64,000 bases of DNA from Oceanobacillus sojae (lineage in GTDB: Bacteria; Bacillota; Bacilli; Bacillales; Amphibacillaceae), in NCBI RefSeq assembly GCF_007991515.1, contig NZ_BJYM01000005.1:62001-126000 (forward strand). Reading direction: 5' to 3'. A program made the position numbers and the translations under genes. Below the pieces are notes generated by a model. The model was given only the letters and a program-made list of their open reading frames with translations, had not been told where the DNA came from and searched no databases. Below, one piece after another: positions 17,829-29,048 of the stretch (its first letter is position 1; every line of letters starts with the position of its first letter).

Positions 17829-19211
17829 CTACGTATTCTGACGACATAGCAACGTTACAGCCTCCACGTGCCCCGTATTCGGAAACATATCCACCGGCTG
17901 AACTTCCTTCGTCTCAAAACCGCCATCCTCCAAAATCCTTAAATCCCTAGCTAACGTCGAAGGATTACAGGAAACATAAACAATTCGCTTCGGTTCCATT
18001 GCAATCATTGCATCCAGAAACTCAGGATCACAGCCTTTTCTTGGAGGATCAACGACAATCACATCCGGTTTCAGCCCTTCCTTCTTCCACTTAGGCATCA
18101 CCTTTTCAGCCCGTCCTACTGTAAATTCAGCATTATCTATTCCGTTGCGCTCTGCATTTTTCTTTGCATCTTCAATGGCTTCTGGAACAACTTCAATTCC
18201 GTAGACTTTTTTAGCTTTTTGAGCAAGGAAAAGAGAAATTGTTCCTATCCCGCAATATGCATCAATTACAACATCATTTTCATCAATATTGGCATATTCC
18301 AAAGCTTTATCATAAAGCACTTTTGTCTGAACCGGATTGACCTGATAAAATGACTTCGGAGAAATCGCAAAGGTAAGGTCGCCTATTGTATCATGAATGT
18401 AGGCTGCTCCCCATAGCACTTTCGTCTTTTTCCCTAAAATAACATTCGTACGCTGATCATTAATATTCTGCACGATCGAACTGATAAAAGGGAATTTTTC
18501 TGTCAATTCTTCAATAATTTGTTCTTTTGCGGGCAGCTTTGCTGTACGAGTCACAAAGACAACCATCATTTCACCTGTGAAATGGCCTGTCCGAATCATA
18601 ATATGGCGCAATTCGCCGCGATGCGTTTTTTCATCATAAGCTTTGACGCCATATTTATTCATTAAATGACGAACAAATGGAAGAACCTCATTCATTGCAT
18701 GACTGTGAACATAGCAGGTATCTTGATTTTTTAAAATCCGGTGGCTTCTTTTCTGGTAGTAGCCTGTGATTAATTCACCGTTTTTTTCATCAACAGGAAT
18801 TTGAATCTTGTTTCGATAATGAGAAGGGTCATCCATACCAATAATCGGAGAAATAAGAACATGCTCCAGATGTGCTACTTTTTTCATCACGTTATGGACC
18901 TGATTCTGCTTCATCTGCAATTGAAGAGAGTAGCTCATATGCTGAAGCTGACATCCTCCGCAATAGACATGGCAGGTCGGCTCTACACGTTCAGGGCTTG
19001 TTTTCTTCAATTCTAACAGCTTCCCGAAGCCATAGTTTTTATTTACTTTAACTACTTTGATCACTGCTTCTTCTCCCGGCAGGGTCTTAGGAATAAATAA
19101 AGGGTAACCGTCTACTTTTCCTACCCCGCTTCCTTCATGGGTCATATCCTCAATCGTAATAGTTAATTGTTCATTTTTTTGGACAGGAGTATTTCCTGGT
19201 GATTTCGCCAT
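17829..19211 (-). CDS. rlmCD: 23S rRNA (uracil-C5)-methyltransferase RlmCD
   Basis: S-adenosylmethionine-dependent enzyme of 460 residues making 5-methyluridine in 23S rRNA (U747 and U1939 in B. subtilis YefA/RlmCD). The order is an N-terminal TRAM domain (about 12-70), an iron-sulfur cluster motif C80-x3-C84-x2-C87 with a fourth Cys near residue 165, a SAM-binding motif VIDAYCGIGTISLFL (about 312-326), VVDPPRKGCD, and the catalytic Cys in YVSCNPSTLARD. It follows dgkB on the same strand, as in related Bacillaceae. Confidence 0.92.
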   Translation of the reverse strand: MAKSPGNTPVQKNEQLTITIEDMTHEGSGVGKVDGYPLFIPKTLPGEEAVIKVVKVNKNYGFGKLLELKKTSPERVEPTCHVYCGGCQLQHMSYSLQLQMKQNQVHNVMKKVAHLEHVLISPIIGMDDPSHYRNKIQIPVDEKNGELITGYYQKRSHRILKNQDTCYVHSHAMNEVLPFVRHLMNKYGVKAYDEKTHRGELRHIMIRTGHFTGEMMVVFVTRTAKLPAKEQIIEELTEKFPFISSIVQNINDQRTNVILGKKTKVLWGAAYIHDTIGDLTFAISPKSFYQVNPVQTKVLYDKALEYANIDENDVVIDAYCGIGTISLFLAQKAKKVYGIEVVPEAIEDAKKNAERNGIDNAEFTVGRAEKVMPKWKKEGLKPDVIVVDPPRKGCDPEFLDAMIAMEPKRIVYVSCNPSTLARDLRILEDGGFETKEVQPVDMFPNTGHVEAVTLLCRQNT

Positions 19212-19369
19212 TTTTATCTTCCTCTATTTTCGTAATCGATTTTAATACCTTATTTTATCATACCCGTTTAGAGAACAACAACTGTCCTCATTTATTAGGC
19301 TTTCTTGACGTAAGGAATGGCAGTTTTATCTTGTTCCGTGCTTTTCCAGAAAAAACTACATACGCATAA

Positions 19370-19408
19370 TAAAAGCCTCCAAAACAATGTCATGTTCAGA
19401 GGCTTTCA
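19370..19408 (-). terminator. dgkB terminator
   Basis: 8-bp stem AAAGCCTC/GAGGCTTT (19372-19379 with 19399-19406) just after the dgkB stop, followed on the minus strand by TTTTATTATG. Confidence 0.65.
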
Positions 19409-19411
19409 AAA

Positions 19412-20326
19412 TTATTTCAAATCTTCCTGGTGTTCAATAAATTCAGCTGGAACCATGAACTCAATATGCTCCTGTAGATTAATAAATTCTCCAGGAAGCA
19501 GGCCGCCATATTCTCCATCAATGTTCAGTTGCATTTTTTCCTCATTGGTAACCTTAACACGCTTTGCCTGTGTATAGATAATATTCTTACTTTTTAAATG
19601 CTCTCCCCGAAGTGCGAGTGTAGCAATTTGAATAAACTCTGCCAGATTTGTTTTCTTTAAAATCAGAACATCAAAATACCCGTCATTTAAACGCGCATCA
19701 GGAGCAAGCTTTTCAAAACCGCCGACGGAATTCGTATTAGAAATTAGAAAAAGCATAATATCCTCTTCCAGCACCTGATCATCATATTCAATCTTTACCC
19801 TGGCCGCTTTTAAGGAAGGGAGCATTTCAATACCTTTCATATAATATGCCAATTGGCCTATCATTGTTTTTAATTTACTGGGCACATCATATGTTAATTC
19901 TGTCAGCTTCCCGCCTCCAGCAATATTGATAAAATAATGCTCATTCACTTTTCCAATATCTAATTTCATCGAATTACCTTCCAAAATAATGTCAGCTGCT
20001 TTACCGATATCCTTAGGAATACTGAGCGCTCTGGCAAAATCGTTTGTAGTTCCGGCAGGTAAGATTGCCAGCTTTGGCCGATGCTCCTGTTCTGCCATTC
20101 CGTGAATGATTTCATTAATAGTACCGTCACCACCGGCAGCAACAATTAAATCATAGCCTCTTTCCACAGCCGTTTTTGCTGCAGCAGTTGCATCTCCCTC
20201 ACAGGTCGTTGCATGTGCTGATGTCTCATACCCCGCTCTTTCCAGCTTTTCCAAGATATTTGGCAATTCTTTTTTGACAGCTTCGCGTCCCGAAGTTGGG
20301 TTATAAATGATTCGGGCCTTTTTCAT
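19412..20326 (-). CDS. dgkB: Diacylglycerol kinase DgkB
   Basis: Soluble lipid kinase of 304 residues that phosphorylates diacylglycerol released by lipoteichoic acid synthesis, returning it as phosphatidate. It has the DAGK catalytic motif AAGGDGTINE (residues 63-72), IIYNPTSGR near the N-terminus, and LPAGTTNDFARAL. The length fits B. subtilis DgkB (YerQ), which is also next to gatCAB and rlmCD. GGGGAGGAAAG precedes the ATG. Confidence 0.93.
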   Translation of the reverse strand: MKKARIIYNPTSGREAVKKELPNILEKLERAGYETSAHATTCEGDATAAAKTAVERGYDLIVAAGGDGTINEIIHGMAEQEHRPKLAILPAGTTNDFARALSIPKDIGKAADIILEGNSMKLDIGKVNEHYFINIAGGGKLTELTYDVPSKLKTMIGQLAYYMKGIEMLPSLKAARVKIEYDDQVLEEDIMLFLISNTNSVGGFEKLAPDARLNDGYFDVLILKKTNLAEFIQIATLALRGEHLKSKNIIYTQAKRVKVTNEEKMQLNIDGEYGGLLPGEFINLQEHIEFMVPAEFIEHQEDLK

Positions 20327-20493
20327 GTTCTTTCCTCCCCATACGGTCCAGTCGATATTGTAATTTGGATTTTGTCAGACACGTATAAATTAAAGTGAAC
20401 CTCGATTATTGAGAGGTTTTTACTTTGTTACATACATTGCATAGAACTTAGCTAAAAAATATATAATACATTGTAAAAAGCTTATAAAATGAA

Positions 20494-20525
20494 ACCTCAC
20501 ATATAAAAATAAATTCCAGTGAGGT
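20494..20525 (+). promoter_or_regulatory. Hairpin covering the ribosome binding site of a 30-codon ORF
   Basis: ACCTCAC (20494-20500) pairs with GTGAGGT (20519-20525), which contains the SD sequence of the following small ORF. It could block translation until opened. Upstream lies a TTGCAT/TATATA promoter candidate at about 20434-20462. Confidence 0.4.
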
Positions 20526-20535
20526 GATCGCTTTT

Positions 20536-20628
20536 ATGATGTTAGATAAAGTTATTCATATATTTAAGTCTCCAGAAAAAATCTCTGAAACCATACTATA
20601 TGCTTCCCTATTAAACAAACTCACCTAA
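20536..20628 (+). CDS. Putative 30-residue small protein
   Basis: Small ORF beginning ATG ATG with GAGGTGATC, a near-perfect anti-SD match, 9 bases upstream. The peptide is MMLDKVIHIFKSPEKISETI plus ten more residues. It is rather amphipathic, with no signal peptide, Cys or membrane segment. It lies in the 500-base region between dgkB and gatB, transcribed opposite to both. It resembles no family I know. The strong SD and a plausible promoter support it; its length makes chance possible. Confidence 0.4.
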   Translation: MMLDKVIHIFKSPEKISETILYASLLNKLT

Positions 20629-20830
20629 TCCATATCATAGCCCTTTTTTATATGTTTGAAAAGCAAAATGAACAAAAAATAACAGGCTTCGATAAAATGA
20701 AACTGTTTTCTACAACGACTGCTAATGATTTTTTCATCTTTTTCCCATTGGATAGGCTGCCACATCTAATTTCTGCGACAGCCCATCTGTTAGGTATTAC
20801 CTATTCTTTTTGCTTTTTTATCAAGAGAGC

Positions 20831-22261
20831 TTATCTTTTCTCTAGCTCGGCTGCAAGAATCTGATTTACAAGCGGCGGGTTCGCCTGGCCTTTTGTTGCT
20901 TTCATAATTTGCCCTACCAGGAAGCCTTTTGCTTTTTTCTTTCCATCCTTGAAATCAATAATAGATTGTTCATTTTGATCAAGAATTTCATTTACAATCT
21001 GTTTTAATTGCTCTGGATCAGAGATTTGAACCAGACCTTTTTCTTCAACGATTTTTTCCGGATCTCCGCCATTTTCAACCAGTTCGGCGAATACCTTCTT
21101 CGCAATTTTAGATGAGATTGTACCATCCTCAATCAGTTTAACCATTTTCGCCAGAGCATCTGGTGTAATGGCCAGCTCTTCAATTTCTTTATAATGTTTA
21201 TTCATATATGCGGAAACTTCTCCCATTAACCAGTTGGATACTTGTTTCACATCAGCTCCATAGCCTACTGCTTCTTCAAAGAAATCAGACATCTGCTTGG
21301 ACGCTGTTAAAACATTGGCATCATATTCAGACAAACCTAACTCACTCACATAGCGGGCTCTTCTTGCATCTGGAAGCTCAGGAATTTCATTGCGGATTCG
21401 TTCCTTCCATGCCTCATCAATATACAGCGGAACAAGATCCGGCTCTGGGAAATAACGATAGTCATCAGATCCTTCTTTGATACGCATAAGAATGGTTTCT
21501 TTTGTTTTTTCATCGTAACGGCGTGTTTCCTGCAGGATTTCTCCACCGGATAATAGTACTTTTTCCTGGCGTTTTTCTTCAAATTCTAATCCTTTTTGTA
21601 CAAAGGAGAAGGAGTTTAAGTTTTTCAATTCTGCTTTTGTACCAAATTCTTCTTGTCCGATTGGACGTAGTGAAATATTGGCATCACAGCGCAAAGAACC
21701 TTCCTGCATCTTCACATCAGATACACCTGTATATTGAATAATATTTTTCAGCTTCTCCAAGTATGCATAAGCTTCTTCCGGAGAACGCATATCCGGTTCA
21801 GACACAATTTCAATCAATGGTGTTCCCTGACGATTGTAGTCGACATAGGAATAGCCATCTTCCCCATGTGTCAGTTTTCCTGCATCCTCTTCTAAATGCA
21901 GGCGGGTGATGCCGATTTTTTTCTTCTTGCCATTTACTTCAATTTCAATCCAGCCATGCTCACCAATTGGCTGATCAAATTGCGAGATTTGATAGGCTTT
22001 CGGATTATCTGGATAGAAATAGTTTTTACGATCAAATTTTGTATCAGTTGCTACCTCGCAATTGAGTGCCATTGCAGCCTTCATTGCAAAGTTTACCGCT
22101 TCTTCATTTAACACCGGTAATGTTCCGGGATAACCCAAATCAATTGGATTCACATTTGTATTTGGTGCTGAACCAAATTCATTCGTACTCGGGCTGAAGA
22201 TTTTTGATGCTGTTTTTAGTTCTACGTGTACCTCAAGTCCAATAATTGTTTCGAAATTCAT
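20831..22261 (-). CDS. gatB: Aspartyl/glutamyl-tRNA amidotransferase subunit B
   Basis: Kinase-type subunit of the GatCAB complex, which converts misacylated Glu-tRNA(Gln) or Asp-tRNA(Asn) to the amide forms. It has 476 residues and starts with the family signature [15 protein letters not shown]. The signature around [19 protein letters not shown] follows, then a C-terminal helical tRNA-binding YqeY-like tail ending [10 protein letters not shown]. Its ATG overlaps the gatA stop codon by one base (TAATG). It is the last gene of gatCAB. Confidence 0.96.
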   Translation of the reverse strand: MNFETIIGLEVHVELKTASKIFSPSTNEFGSAPNTNVNPIDLGYPGTLPVLNEEAVNFAMKAAMALNCEVATDTKFDRKNYFYPDNPKAYQISQFDQPIGEHGWIEIEVNGKKKKIGITRLHLEEDAGKLTHGEDGYSYVDYNRQGTPLIEIVSEPDMRSPEEAYAYLEKLKNIIQYTGVSDVKMQEGSLRCDANISLRPIGQEEFGTKAELKNLNSFSFVQKGLEFEEKRQEKVLLSGGEILQETRRYDEKTKETILMRIKEGSDDYRYFPEPDLVPLYIDEAWKERIRNEIPELPDARRARYVSELGLSEYDANVLTASKQMSDFFEEAVGYGADVKQVSNWLMGEVSAYMNKHYKEIEELAITPDALAKMVKLIEDGTISSKIAKKVFAELVENGGDPEKIVEEKGLVQISDPEQLKQIVNEILDQNEQSIIDFKDGKKKAKGFLVGQIMKATKGQANPPLVNQILAAELEKR

Positions 22262-23727
22262 TACTTGGCACCTCCCAGTTGAGGTCGTTTTTTATGGTGT
22301 TCTGTTGCTTGTTCAAATGCGTGTGCAGCACGATAAACAGTGCTTTCATCAAAATAGTTTCCAATAATCTGCAAGCCGATCGGCAGCCCTTCTTCAGAGA
22401 AACCGCATGGAATAGATATTCCAGGCACACCTGCTAAGTTAACAGGAATGGTCAGGATATCATTCACATACATGGTTAAAGGATCGCTTGTTTTTTCTCC
22501 AACTTTAAACGCTGGTGTTGGTGTTGTCGGTCCAACAATCACATCATATTCTTCTAAAATTTTATCAAAATCATTTTTAATTAATGTACGTACCTTTTGC
22601 GCTTTTTTATAGTAAGCATCGTAGTATCCGGAGCTAAGCGCAAACGTTCCAAGCATAATACGGCGTTTTACTTCATCGCCAAAGCCTTCACTGCGGGATT
22701 TCACGAACATATCCAGCATATTTTTTGCATTCTCTGAGCGAACACCATAGCGGACGCCGTCAAAACGTGCTAAGTTCGCAGATGCTTCTGAGGATGATAG
22801 TAGGTAATAAGTTGCCAAGGCATATTTAGAATGCGGTAAAGAAACCTCTTCCCAGGTTGCACCAAGTGATTCATAGACCTTTAATGCTTCCATCACAGAA
22901 TTCTTCACTTCTTCAGAAACACCTTCTGCGAGGTATTCCTTAGGTACAGCGATTTTTAAGCCTTTCACGTCACCAGTTAATGCTTCTGTATAAGCCGGAA
23001 CATCTACATCCGCACTGGTAGAATCCATTTTGTCATGACCAGCAATAACTTCCAGCACGCGTGCATTATCCTCTACTGTACGAGTTAACGGGCCAATCTG
23101 GTCTAATGAAGAGGCGAATGCCACAAGACCAAAACGAGACACACGGCCATATGTCGGCTTCATTCCTACAACTCCACAGAATGCTGCCGGCTGACGGATA
23201 GATCCGCCTGTATCAGAACCAAGTGAAAACAATACTTCACCTGCTGCTACTGCTGCAGCTGATCCACCACTGGAACCGCCGGGAACATGATCTATATTCC
23301 ATGGATTACGAGTCGGTTCGTATCCTGAATTTTCATTGGAAGAACCCATTGCGAATTCATCCATATTTAATTTGCCGACAGCAACCGGATTTTCAGCATC
23401 CAGCTTGTCAACAACGGTTGCATTGTACAGCGGATCTGTAAAGTTATCTAAAAACTGACTTGCACAGGTAGTACGAAGCCCTTTCGTTACGATATTATCC
23501 TTAATACCTGCCGGAATACCGAATAAGATACCGGATTTATCCTCGCACTTGTCCAATTCTCGCGCTTTTTCCAATGCTTTTTCTTCATCAAGTGTTAAGA
23601 ATGCATGGACATCTCCATCCACTTTTTTAATTTGTGCGTAAGACTCTTTTACTAAATCTTCTACAGTAATCTCATGATTATGTAATTTTGCTTCTAATTC
23701 TTTTATTGTATAGTCAAACAAAGACAT
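22261..23727 (-). CDS. gatA: Aspartyl/glutamyl-tRNA amidotransferase subunit A
   Basis: Glutaminase subunit of GatCAB, 488 residues, an amidase-signature enzyme supplying ammonia from glutamine. The Ser-cisSer-Lys triad is visible: K76 in GIKDNI, S152 in [12 protein letters not shown] and S176 in [10 protein letters not shown] start it at the ATG at 23727 ([10 protein letters not shown]), the normal N-terminus, with GGAGGGA upstream. It sits 17 bases after gatC and is translationally coupled to gatB. Confidence 0.96.
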   Translation of the reverse strand: MSLFDYTIKELEAKLHNHEITVEDLVKESYAQIKKVDGDVHAFLTLDEEKALEKARELDKCEDKSGILFGIPAGIKDNIVTKGLRTTCASQFLDNFTDPLYNATVVDKLDAENPVAVGKLNMDEFAMGSSNENSGYEPTRNPWNIDHVPGGSSGGSAAAVAAGEVLFSLGSDTGGSIRQPAAFCGVVGMKPTYGRVSRFGLVAFASSLDQIGPLTRTVEDNARVLEVIAGHDKMDSTSADVDVPAYTEALTGDVKGLKIAVPKEYLAEGVSEEVKNSVMEALKVYESLGATWEEVSLPHSKYALATYYLLSSSEASANLARFDGVRYGVRSENAKNMLDMFVKSRSEGFGDEVKRRIMLGTFALSSGYYDAYYKKAQKVRTLIKNDFDKILEEYDVIVGPTTPTPAFKVGEKTSDPLTMYVNDILTIPVNLAGVPGISIPCGFSEEGLPIGLQIIGNYFDESTVYRAAHAFEQATEHHKKRPQLGGAK

Positions 23728-23744
23728 GAATCCTATTCCCTCCT

Positions 23745-24035
23745 TTATTCTAAGATCGATGGCACGAGGATCTGCCCATCTTTTTGATCTGGAGCATTCT
23801 TCAATGCTTCCTCTTGTGTAATCCATTTTTTAGGTTCGTCTTTACGCATCACATTTTTCAAATCCAATACGTGCGTTGTCGGCTTCACATTCTCTGTATC
23901 TAACTCATTCAGCTGTTCAGCATATTCAATGATTGCACTCAGCTCGTTCGCCATTTGCTCAACGGCTTCATCATCAAATTCTAAGCGTGCCAGATTAGCT
24001 ACGTGCTTCACTTGCTCTTTTGAAATCTCTGCCAT
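23745..24035 (-). CDS. gatC: Aspartyl/glutamyl-tRNA amidotransferase subunit C
   Basis: Small subunit of 96 residues that stabilises GatA in the GatCAB complex. The sequence [21 protein letters not shown] and the C-terminal LRKD-like motif (VMRKDEP) are typical. The start is the ATG at 24035, preceded by GGAGG at a spacing of about 8 bases. It is the first gene of the gatCAB operon. Confidence 0.95.
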   Translation of the reverse strand: MAEISKEQVKHVANLARLEFDDEAVEQMANELSAIIEYAEQLNELDTENVKPTTHVLDLKNVMRKDEPKKWITQEEALKNAPDQKDGQILVPSILE

Positions 24036-24255
24036 TCGTTTAACCTCCAAAATTGTAGTAGTTATATTTATAATATGCTACCGTAATAGCACTTATATTC
24101 CAGCATGGTTGCAGGGTTATTTATAATGTTCAACAAATTAATATTATATCATAATATAAGAATTAACTTTATATAATAATTAAACAATGTTAATTTATTT
24201 AACACTATTGATAATAGCAAAACCAGCCCATACAAGGCAAGTTTATACATTCAAT

Positions 24256-24312
24256 ACAAAAAACCAAATCATTCTATATGTGCAATTAATAGCATAGAAT
24301 AACTTGGTTTTA
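24256..24312 (-). terminator. Terminator of the Rgg/PlcR-like regulator gene
   Basis: AAACCAAATCATTCTAT (from 24261) and its partner (to 24310) pair at 15 of 17 positions, and the minus-strand copy is followed by TTTTTTG. Confidence 0.65.
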
Positions 24313-24327
24313 AATATTAAAACAACA

Positions 24328-25596
24328 CTAAATATGAGCTATATGTTTGTAAATTTGGCTTGCTTCTCTATAATGCTGTGCAGCATCTTTGTAATTATTA
24401 TTACTTTCATAATGCTTCGCTAAAAATTCAGAGTAGAGAATGAAATTACCATAGTCCTTTTGTTTCTTTAACAACGGCAGGAGATCATTAACTAACAACT
24501 GCTCGAACTGTTCTAATTGTTCATCTAATAAATAACTGTAGCTCCGTAAAATATATTTATATATTACGTATGGCTGTTTATCCTTCAGATCATAAAATGC
24601 ACTTAATCCATAATCAATGTATTCTTCAGCTTCATCATAATAATTTGAATGATAGTATTCACGTACAAGTAACGATGCTACCTCTACTTTAATACTACCG
24701 TGCACCTCTTGATTACCCAGAACCTTTTTATAGTATTCAATTGCTTTTGTTGAATCACCTTTCGACGCATATAGATAACCAATATTCTGGTAGATTTTTT
24801 GAATTATATTTTTATCATTGATTGTTTGTGCAAGCTGTAAGCCGAGCGTGAAATTCTTAAGAGCCTTTTCATAAAATTTAATATGACTATAACATATCCC
24901 TAAGATATTGTGGGCACGTGCACAACGTAAGAAATTATATTGTTTCATATACATTTCCAGAGCTTCGTCCGCATATTCAATTGCTTCCAGAGAATTTCTT
25001 AACCTGGAATGCGTCATAGAAATACAATACTTCAGGTCAGCTTCCGCCTCCTCATCCAACCGGTAACTCTCTGTAATCTTTTCTGCCCGTTTATATTGAT
25101 ACATGGAGTGATAGTAGTTCTTCAAGGCGTAACTATAGCGGCCGTTAAATTTATACCAGTAATATTGTTCTTCGATGCTGAATGTATTCACAGCTTCTTT
25201 TAATTGGGTAATTTTATTGGCAGCAAGATCCTTTCTGTCAATTAATAAAAAATATTTAATTTTATGAATCTCGAACATAATAAGGTGATTGGAATAGTTT
25301 TTATCCATCAGATCCTGAATTTCTCTATATGATGCTTCCATATCATGCTCGTTGCTGCTCTCATCCAGCATTGTATACCAGTTCCTACATAGTTCTCCTA
25401 TTTCCTCATCCTGACTATGGTCCGTTGTAATACTCAGACGTTGACATAATTTCCTTATTATATCCTCATTAGGTTCTGTTTTTTGATTTTCAATCTTAGA
25501 TAAATAGGATAAGGAAACAATTCCCTCCGACAGCTCCCCTAAAGTCATTTTCTGCTTCGTGCGTTGAATTTTAATGTATGTCCCGATTGCTATCAT
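24328..25596 (-). CDS. HTH-TPR transcriptional regulator, Rgg/PlcR-like
   Basis: Regulator of 422 residues. An XRE-type helix-turn-helix (residues 1-60, with KIQRTKQKMTLGELSEGIVSLSYLSKIE) is followed by about 350 residues of tetratricopeptide-like helices, for example AHNILGICYSHIKFYEKALKNFTLGLQLA and IYQNIGYLYASKGDSTKAIEYYKKVL. This is the layout of RNPP/Rgg regulators, many of which bind short peptide pheromones. The start is taken at the ATG at 25596 (MIAIGTYIK) with GGGGTGAG upstream. No peptide gene was found beside it, so its ligand is unknown. Confidence 0.85.
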   Translation of the reverse strand: MIAIGTYIKIQRTKQKMTLGELSEGIVSLSYLSKIENQKTEPNEDIIRKLCQRLSITTDHSQDEEIGELCRNWYTMLDESSNEHDMEASYREIQDLMDKNYSNHLIMFEIHKIKYFLLIDRKDLAANKITQLKEAVNTFSIEEQYYWYKFNGRYSYALKNYYHSMYQYKRAEKITESYRLDEEAEADLKYCISMTHSRLRNSLEAIEYADEALEMYMKQYNFLRCARAHNILGICYSHIKFYEKALKNFTLGLQLAQTINDKNIIQKIYQNIGYLYASKGDSTKAIEYYKKVLGNQEVHGSIKVEVASLLVREYYHSNYYDEAEEYIDYGLSAFYDLKDKQPYVIYKYILRSYSYLLDEQLEQFEQLLVNDLLPLLKKQKDYGNFILYSEFLAKHYESNNNYKDAAQHYREASQIYKHIAHI

Positions 25597-25913
25597 ATTT
25601 TCTCTCACCCCACGATTTTTTAAACTTTTATAGCTTATCCTATTTCTTCTTTTCATAAATAAAGAAAATCAGTTCAAATGTTTTTAATTAGTTTGTAAGC
25701 TATTTTATTAACTTATTCCCTCTACCTTTATAATTTCTATACATTTATTGTACCATACTCTGCCCCTCTTCAATTTGGGAAAATAAGCATCAAAAACTCT
25801 AATTAACATTCATTTTCCCGAAAAATTTTCTCAAAAAAAGAAAATCCACTGCCACTAACTGATAAAACAGCTAATAACAGTAAATTTTCTAAAGTTTAAA
25901 AGATTTATCCTTC
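25597..25913. other. Intergenic region between regulator and camS
   Basis: About 320 AT-rich bases holding the regulator's promoter region and the camS terminator. An inverted pair GGGAAAAT (25778-25785) / ATTTTCCC (25812-25819) could be an operator, but the evidence is weak. Confidence 0.4.
25833..25880 (-). terminator. Terminator of the pcrB-pcrA-ligA-camS operon
   Basis: 13-bp stem with four G-T pairs (25849-25861 with 25868-25880) and a 6-base loop. On the minus strand it is followed by TTTTCTTTTTTTG. It lies about 35 bases after the camS stop. Confidence 0.7.
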
Positions 25914-27026
25914 TTAATCATAAATATGAACCTGAATATCATCTTCACCGGCATTACGGTACAGCAGGCTTTCCGTCTTCTGGCTGGAGGTAATATTAAT
26001 CTCTATGTCATAATAGTTCGGAAATATATCGTCAATAAGTCCATCCACATATTGCGTAAATCCAATAATTTCTCCCTTGCCATAAAATTCGATTGGCACA
26101 TCAATACGTAATTTCTGCAGCTCTCCATCTATATAGAAGCCTTCTCCTACCATACCGACGTAGTTAGGGAAAAATTTCCGAATTTCATTTCCGAAGTTTG
26201 TTACACGCTCCTGGTCATCATAATATTTTTCCTGTCCTTCATCAGATGGGAAAAGAATATTCTCTTCCTCTACATCATCCCAGCCATCCATGGAATTGCT
26301 TCCACCGGCAACACTTGTTTTAGCAACAAAATTTCCCGGTACAGGAGAAGATTTTTCTTCTTCTCTATATACAGCAATCATAATAGGAATATCACTTAAT
26401 TCTTCGTCATTTTCACGTATATCATTGACAATACTCTGTGCAATCTCTGTCGCCTGTTCCATCATCTCACTCTCAGAAATTTCTTCATATTGAGAGGGTT
26501 CGCCAGTATCTGTCTGAAATTCATAAACAGATTTCATCGCAAGTCCAATAGAAATTCCTTCCAAATTAGCGTTACCGCCTTCCGTGGACTTTAAATAATT
26601 CTGCTCTAATACATGCGTCAGATAACGCGGATTTTCCCGGAATGTTTTTTCATCTGAGCCTTTTTCTACTTCCGGATTCAGCTGATCTATCCAATCCGTA
26701 ACACGACTGAAGTCAAAATATTGTCCTTCTTGGAAGTAATAATCATCTGGGTTATAGTAATCCTTTGAAAGACGGCGCAGCCCTTCTTCCATCTCATCAA
26801 TATCCACACGATTTGCTACCTGTCTTGTTATAACTCCTCTTGCTTCACTCGGTTTATACGGTAAAATCATTCGGTAATTATCACCAGAAAGTCTATTGCT
26901 TGGCACGATGGAGGTTTCTTCCTGTTCCGGGTCATCCTGTACAACCTCTTCCTCATCTGATGATTGCTGCGTACATCCGCTTAAGATCAGCGCTATTACA
27001 GCAATGGATGCTATCCATTTTTTCAA
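25914..27026 (-). CDS. camS: CamS family lipoprotein
   Basis: Surface lipoprotein of 370 residues with a signal peptide and a lipobox LSGC at residues 15-18, followed by an acidic linker and a CamS domain (about 45-370; motifs NYRMILPYKPSEARGV and GNANLEGISIGLAMKSVY). In Staphylococcus and Enterococcus the cleaved signal peptide of CamS relatives is the source of the cAM373 sex pheromone; in Bacillus (YerH) the role is unknown. The start is TTG at 27026 with GGAGAGGAG upstream. It follows ligA by 6 bases, as in B. subtilis. Confidence 0.9.
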   Translation of the reverse strand: MKKWIASIAVIALILSGCTQQSSDEEEVVQDDPEQEETSIVPSNRLSGDNYRMILPYKPSEARGVITRQVANRVDIDEMEEGLRRLSKDYYNPDDYYFQEGQYFDFSRVTDWIDQLNPEVEKGSDEKTFRENPRYLTHVLEQNYLKSTEGGNANLEGISIGLAMKSVYEFQTDTGEPSQYEEISESEMMEQATEIAQSIVNDIRENDEELSDIPIMIAVYREEEKSSPVPGNFVAKTSVAGGSNSMDGWDDVEEENILFPSDEGQEKYYDDQERVTNFGNEIRKFFPNYVGMVGEGFYIDGELQKLRIDVPIEFYGKGEIIGFTQYVDGLIDDIFPNYYDIEINITSSQKTESLLYRNAGEDDIQVHIYD

Positions 27027-27032
27027 AGCTAA

Positions 27033-29048
<2,016 letters not shown>

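Noticed and set aside
20398..20423. AACCTC/GAGGTT hairpin with T-run near the dgkB start
   Set aside because: It resembles a plus-strand terminator, but no plus-strand gene lies upstream; the function is unclear.
20757..20788. 9-bp hairpin GGCTGTCGC/GTGGCAGCC after gatB
   Set aside because: It could end gatCAB transcription, but no T-run follows on either strand, so it was not listed as a terminator.
20652..20864. Plus-strand open frame of 70 codons running into gatB
   Set aside because: It overlaps the 3' end of gatB antisense, has no SD, and looks like chance in AT-rich sequence.
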